From: an uncultured Clostridia bacterium
GTDB taxonomy: Bacteria; Bacillota; Clostridia; Oscillospirales; CAG-272
DNA: 5,163 bases
Reading direction: 5' to 3'
NCBI GenBank assembly: GCA_937934385.1
Contig: CALGZV010000252.1
Coordinates: 1-5,163, forward strand
This document shows positions 4,184 to 5,163 of the stretch, piece by piece. The translations under genes and the position numbers were made by a program. The notes beneath the pieces are model-generated. The model saw only the letters and a program-made list of their open reading frames with translations, ran no database searches and was not told where the DNA came from. Each line of letters begins with the position of its first letter. Position 1 is the first letter of the stretch.

Positions 4184-5163
4184 TTGAATTATGTAACTAA
4201 AGTTCTAATAAACAAAGGCTGGTCGAGCGATAAAAAATACTGCGTTACGGATAAAAATGGCACACGCTACCTTTTGCGTGTATCTGATATTTCGCAGCAT
4301 GATACAAAGCAGTCCGAGTTTAACATGATGAAACAGGTCGCTTCTTTGGGAGTGCCTATGTGCCAGCCTATTGAGTTTGGCACTTGTGAAGATGGCGTAT
4401 ATTCTGTCCAAAGTTGGATAGACGGCGAAGATGCAGAACAGGTTATGTCAGGCTACTCAGATACTGAGCAATATGTATTTGGTCTTGAAGCAGGATGTAT
4501 TCTTCGTAAGATTCACTCTATCTCTGCTCCTACAACACAGGAAGATTGGGAAATCCGTTTTAATCGCAAAATGGATTATAAGATCGAAAAGTACGGCGAA
4601 TGCCCTATCAAGTATCAGAACGGACAGGCATTTATTGACTACATAAACGAAAACCGCCATTTACTTAAAGATAGACCGCAGGTATATCAGCACGGCGATT
4701 ATCATATCGGAAATATGATGATTGACCGGAACGGCAAGCTACATGTTATCGACTTTAATCGTAATGATTACGGCGATCCGTGGGAAGACTTTAGTCGTAT
4801 TGTGTGGTGCGCTCAAAAAGCTCCTCTCTTTGCTTCCGGGATGGTGAACGGATACTTCAATGGTGATGTGCCGTTGGAGTTTTGGAGACTGCTTGCACTT
4901 TACATTTCAAGTAATACGATCTCCTCTGTATATTGGGCAATTCCATTCGGACAGGACGAAGTGAATACTATGTTGAATCAAGCCAAAGAGATTCTTTCGT
5001 GGTATGACAATATGCGTAATCCCGTGCCAACATGGTATTTCAAAGGCTACTATCTGCAATACATTGATAGCATTCCTTTCAAGCTGAAAACTGCGTTTGA
5101 TTTTAGTTTTATGAAAGAATACGGTTCCATATTCTTTCATAAAACTAAAATCAAACGCAGTTT
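4184..5163 (+). CDS. APH-family phosphotransferase, 3' end missing
   Basis: The frame is open from TTG 4184 to the end of the window, 326 codons. The protein has the aminoglycoside phosphotransferase fold (PF01636 type), a kinase-like enzyme that transfers phosphate from ATP or GTP to a small hydroxylated substrate, often an antibiotic. Visible parts are an N-lobe with YLLRV (29-33), where R32 sits roughly where APH enzymes carry the ATP-contacting lysine, a hinge region with QSWIDGED (76-83), the Brenner catalytic loop HGDYHIGN (170-177) with catalytic D172, and VIDFN (188-192) with the metal-binding D190. Helical C-lobe sequence follows, including NPVPTWY (279-285). Beyond about codon 302 the DNA lies in the terminal palindrome, and codons after about 316 are read from the inverted copy, so the last 10 residues are probably not authentic. 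Next to a drug exporter, antibiotic inactivation is plausible, but the substrate could equally be choline or a sugar-like molecule. Confidence 0.8.
   Translation, partial: MNYVTKVLINKGWSSDKKYCVTDKNGTRYLLRVSDISQHDTKQSEFNMMKQVASLGVPMCQPIEFGTCEDGVYSVQSWIDGEDAEQVMSGYSDTEQYVFGLEAGCILRKIHSISAPTTQEDWEIRFNRKMDYKIEKYGECPIKYQNGQAFIDYINENRHLLKDRPQVYQHGDYHIGNMMIDRNGKLHVIDFNRNDYGDPWEDFSRIVWCAQKAPLFASGMVNGYFNGDVPLEFWRLLALYISSNTISSVYWAIPFGQDEVNTMLNQAKEILSWYDNMRNPVPTWYFKGYYLQYIDSIPFKLKTAFDFSFMKEYGSIFFHKTKIKRS
5088..5163. repeat. Perfect foldback palindrome at the sequence end
   Basis: Bases 5088-5121 and 5130-5163 are exact reverse complements over 34 bases, separated by CGGTTCCA, in which GG and CC can also pair. 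The right arm runs to the very last base. The left arm is ordinary coding sequence of the phosphotransferase, so the right arm is an inverted copy of it. This pattern is typical of a chimeric foldback at a contig end (amplification or assembly artefact). A real inverted duplication is less likely, and a terminator is unlikely because the stem lies within a conserved-looking coding frame. Confidence 0.9.

Noticed and set aside
5088..5163. Palindrome as an intrinsic terminator of the phosphotransferase
   Set aside because: The reading frame passes through with no stop codon, the stem is far longer than usual and exact, and the left arm is coding sequence. A foldback at the contig end explains it better.

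Overview
The window reads as bacterial DNA from a low-to-moderate GC Bacillota, most likely a gut-type member of the Clostridia. This is inferred from strong GGAGG-type ribosome binding sites, a TTG and a probable GTG start, AT-rich spacers and the families present. All real genes lie on the plus strand. The sequence stops inside a gene and inside a perfect foldback palindrome, so it looks like the end of a contig.

Region 1-350 is a non-coding leader with two small inverted repeats and weak promoter candidates. It is followed by two housekeeping genes 39 bases apart, probably co-transcribed: a tRNA-dihydrouridine synthase of the DusB type (351-1367) and a fold-type IV PLP aminotransferase most like D-amino acid aminotransferase (1407-2282).

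The second half looks like an antibiotic-resistance or detoxification segment. A 12-transmembrane MFS exporter of the Mef-like type (2492-3781) is preceded by a compact leader at 2315-2491. This leader has a promoter candidate, a strong ribosome binding site, a 12-codon open frame starting GTG, two mutually exclusive hairpins, and an 8-base element that can pair with the start region of the exporter. It has the architecture of a ribosome-mediated attenuator and is the best candidate for a specific regulatory system in the window.

A 402-base spacer (3782-4183) holds short repeats, a weak promoter candidate and a possible scrap of mobile-element-associated sequence. Then comes an APH-family phosphotransferase (TTG start at 4184) that runs off the end. 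Its last 76 bases form a foldback inverted repeat with 34-base perfect arms, which probably marks a chimeric or misassembled contig end rather than biology. Exporter and phosphotransferase together suggest drug efflux plus drug modification, but no substrate can be read from the sequence.
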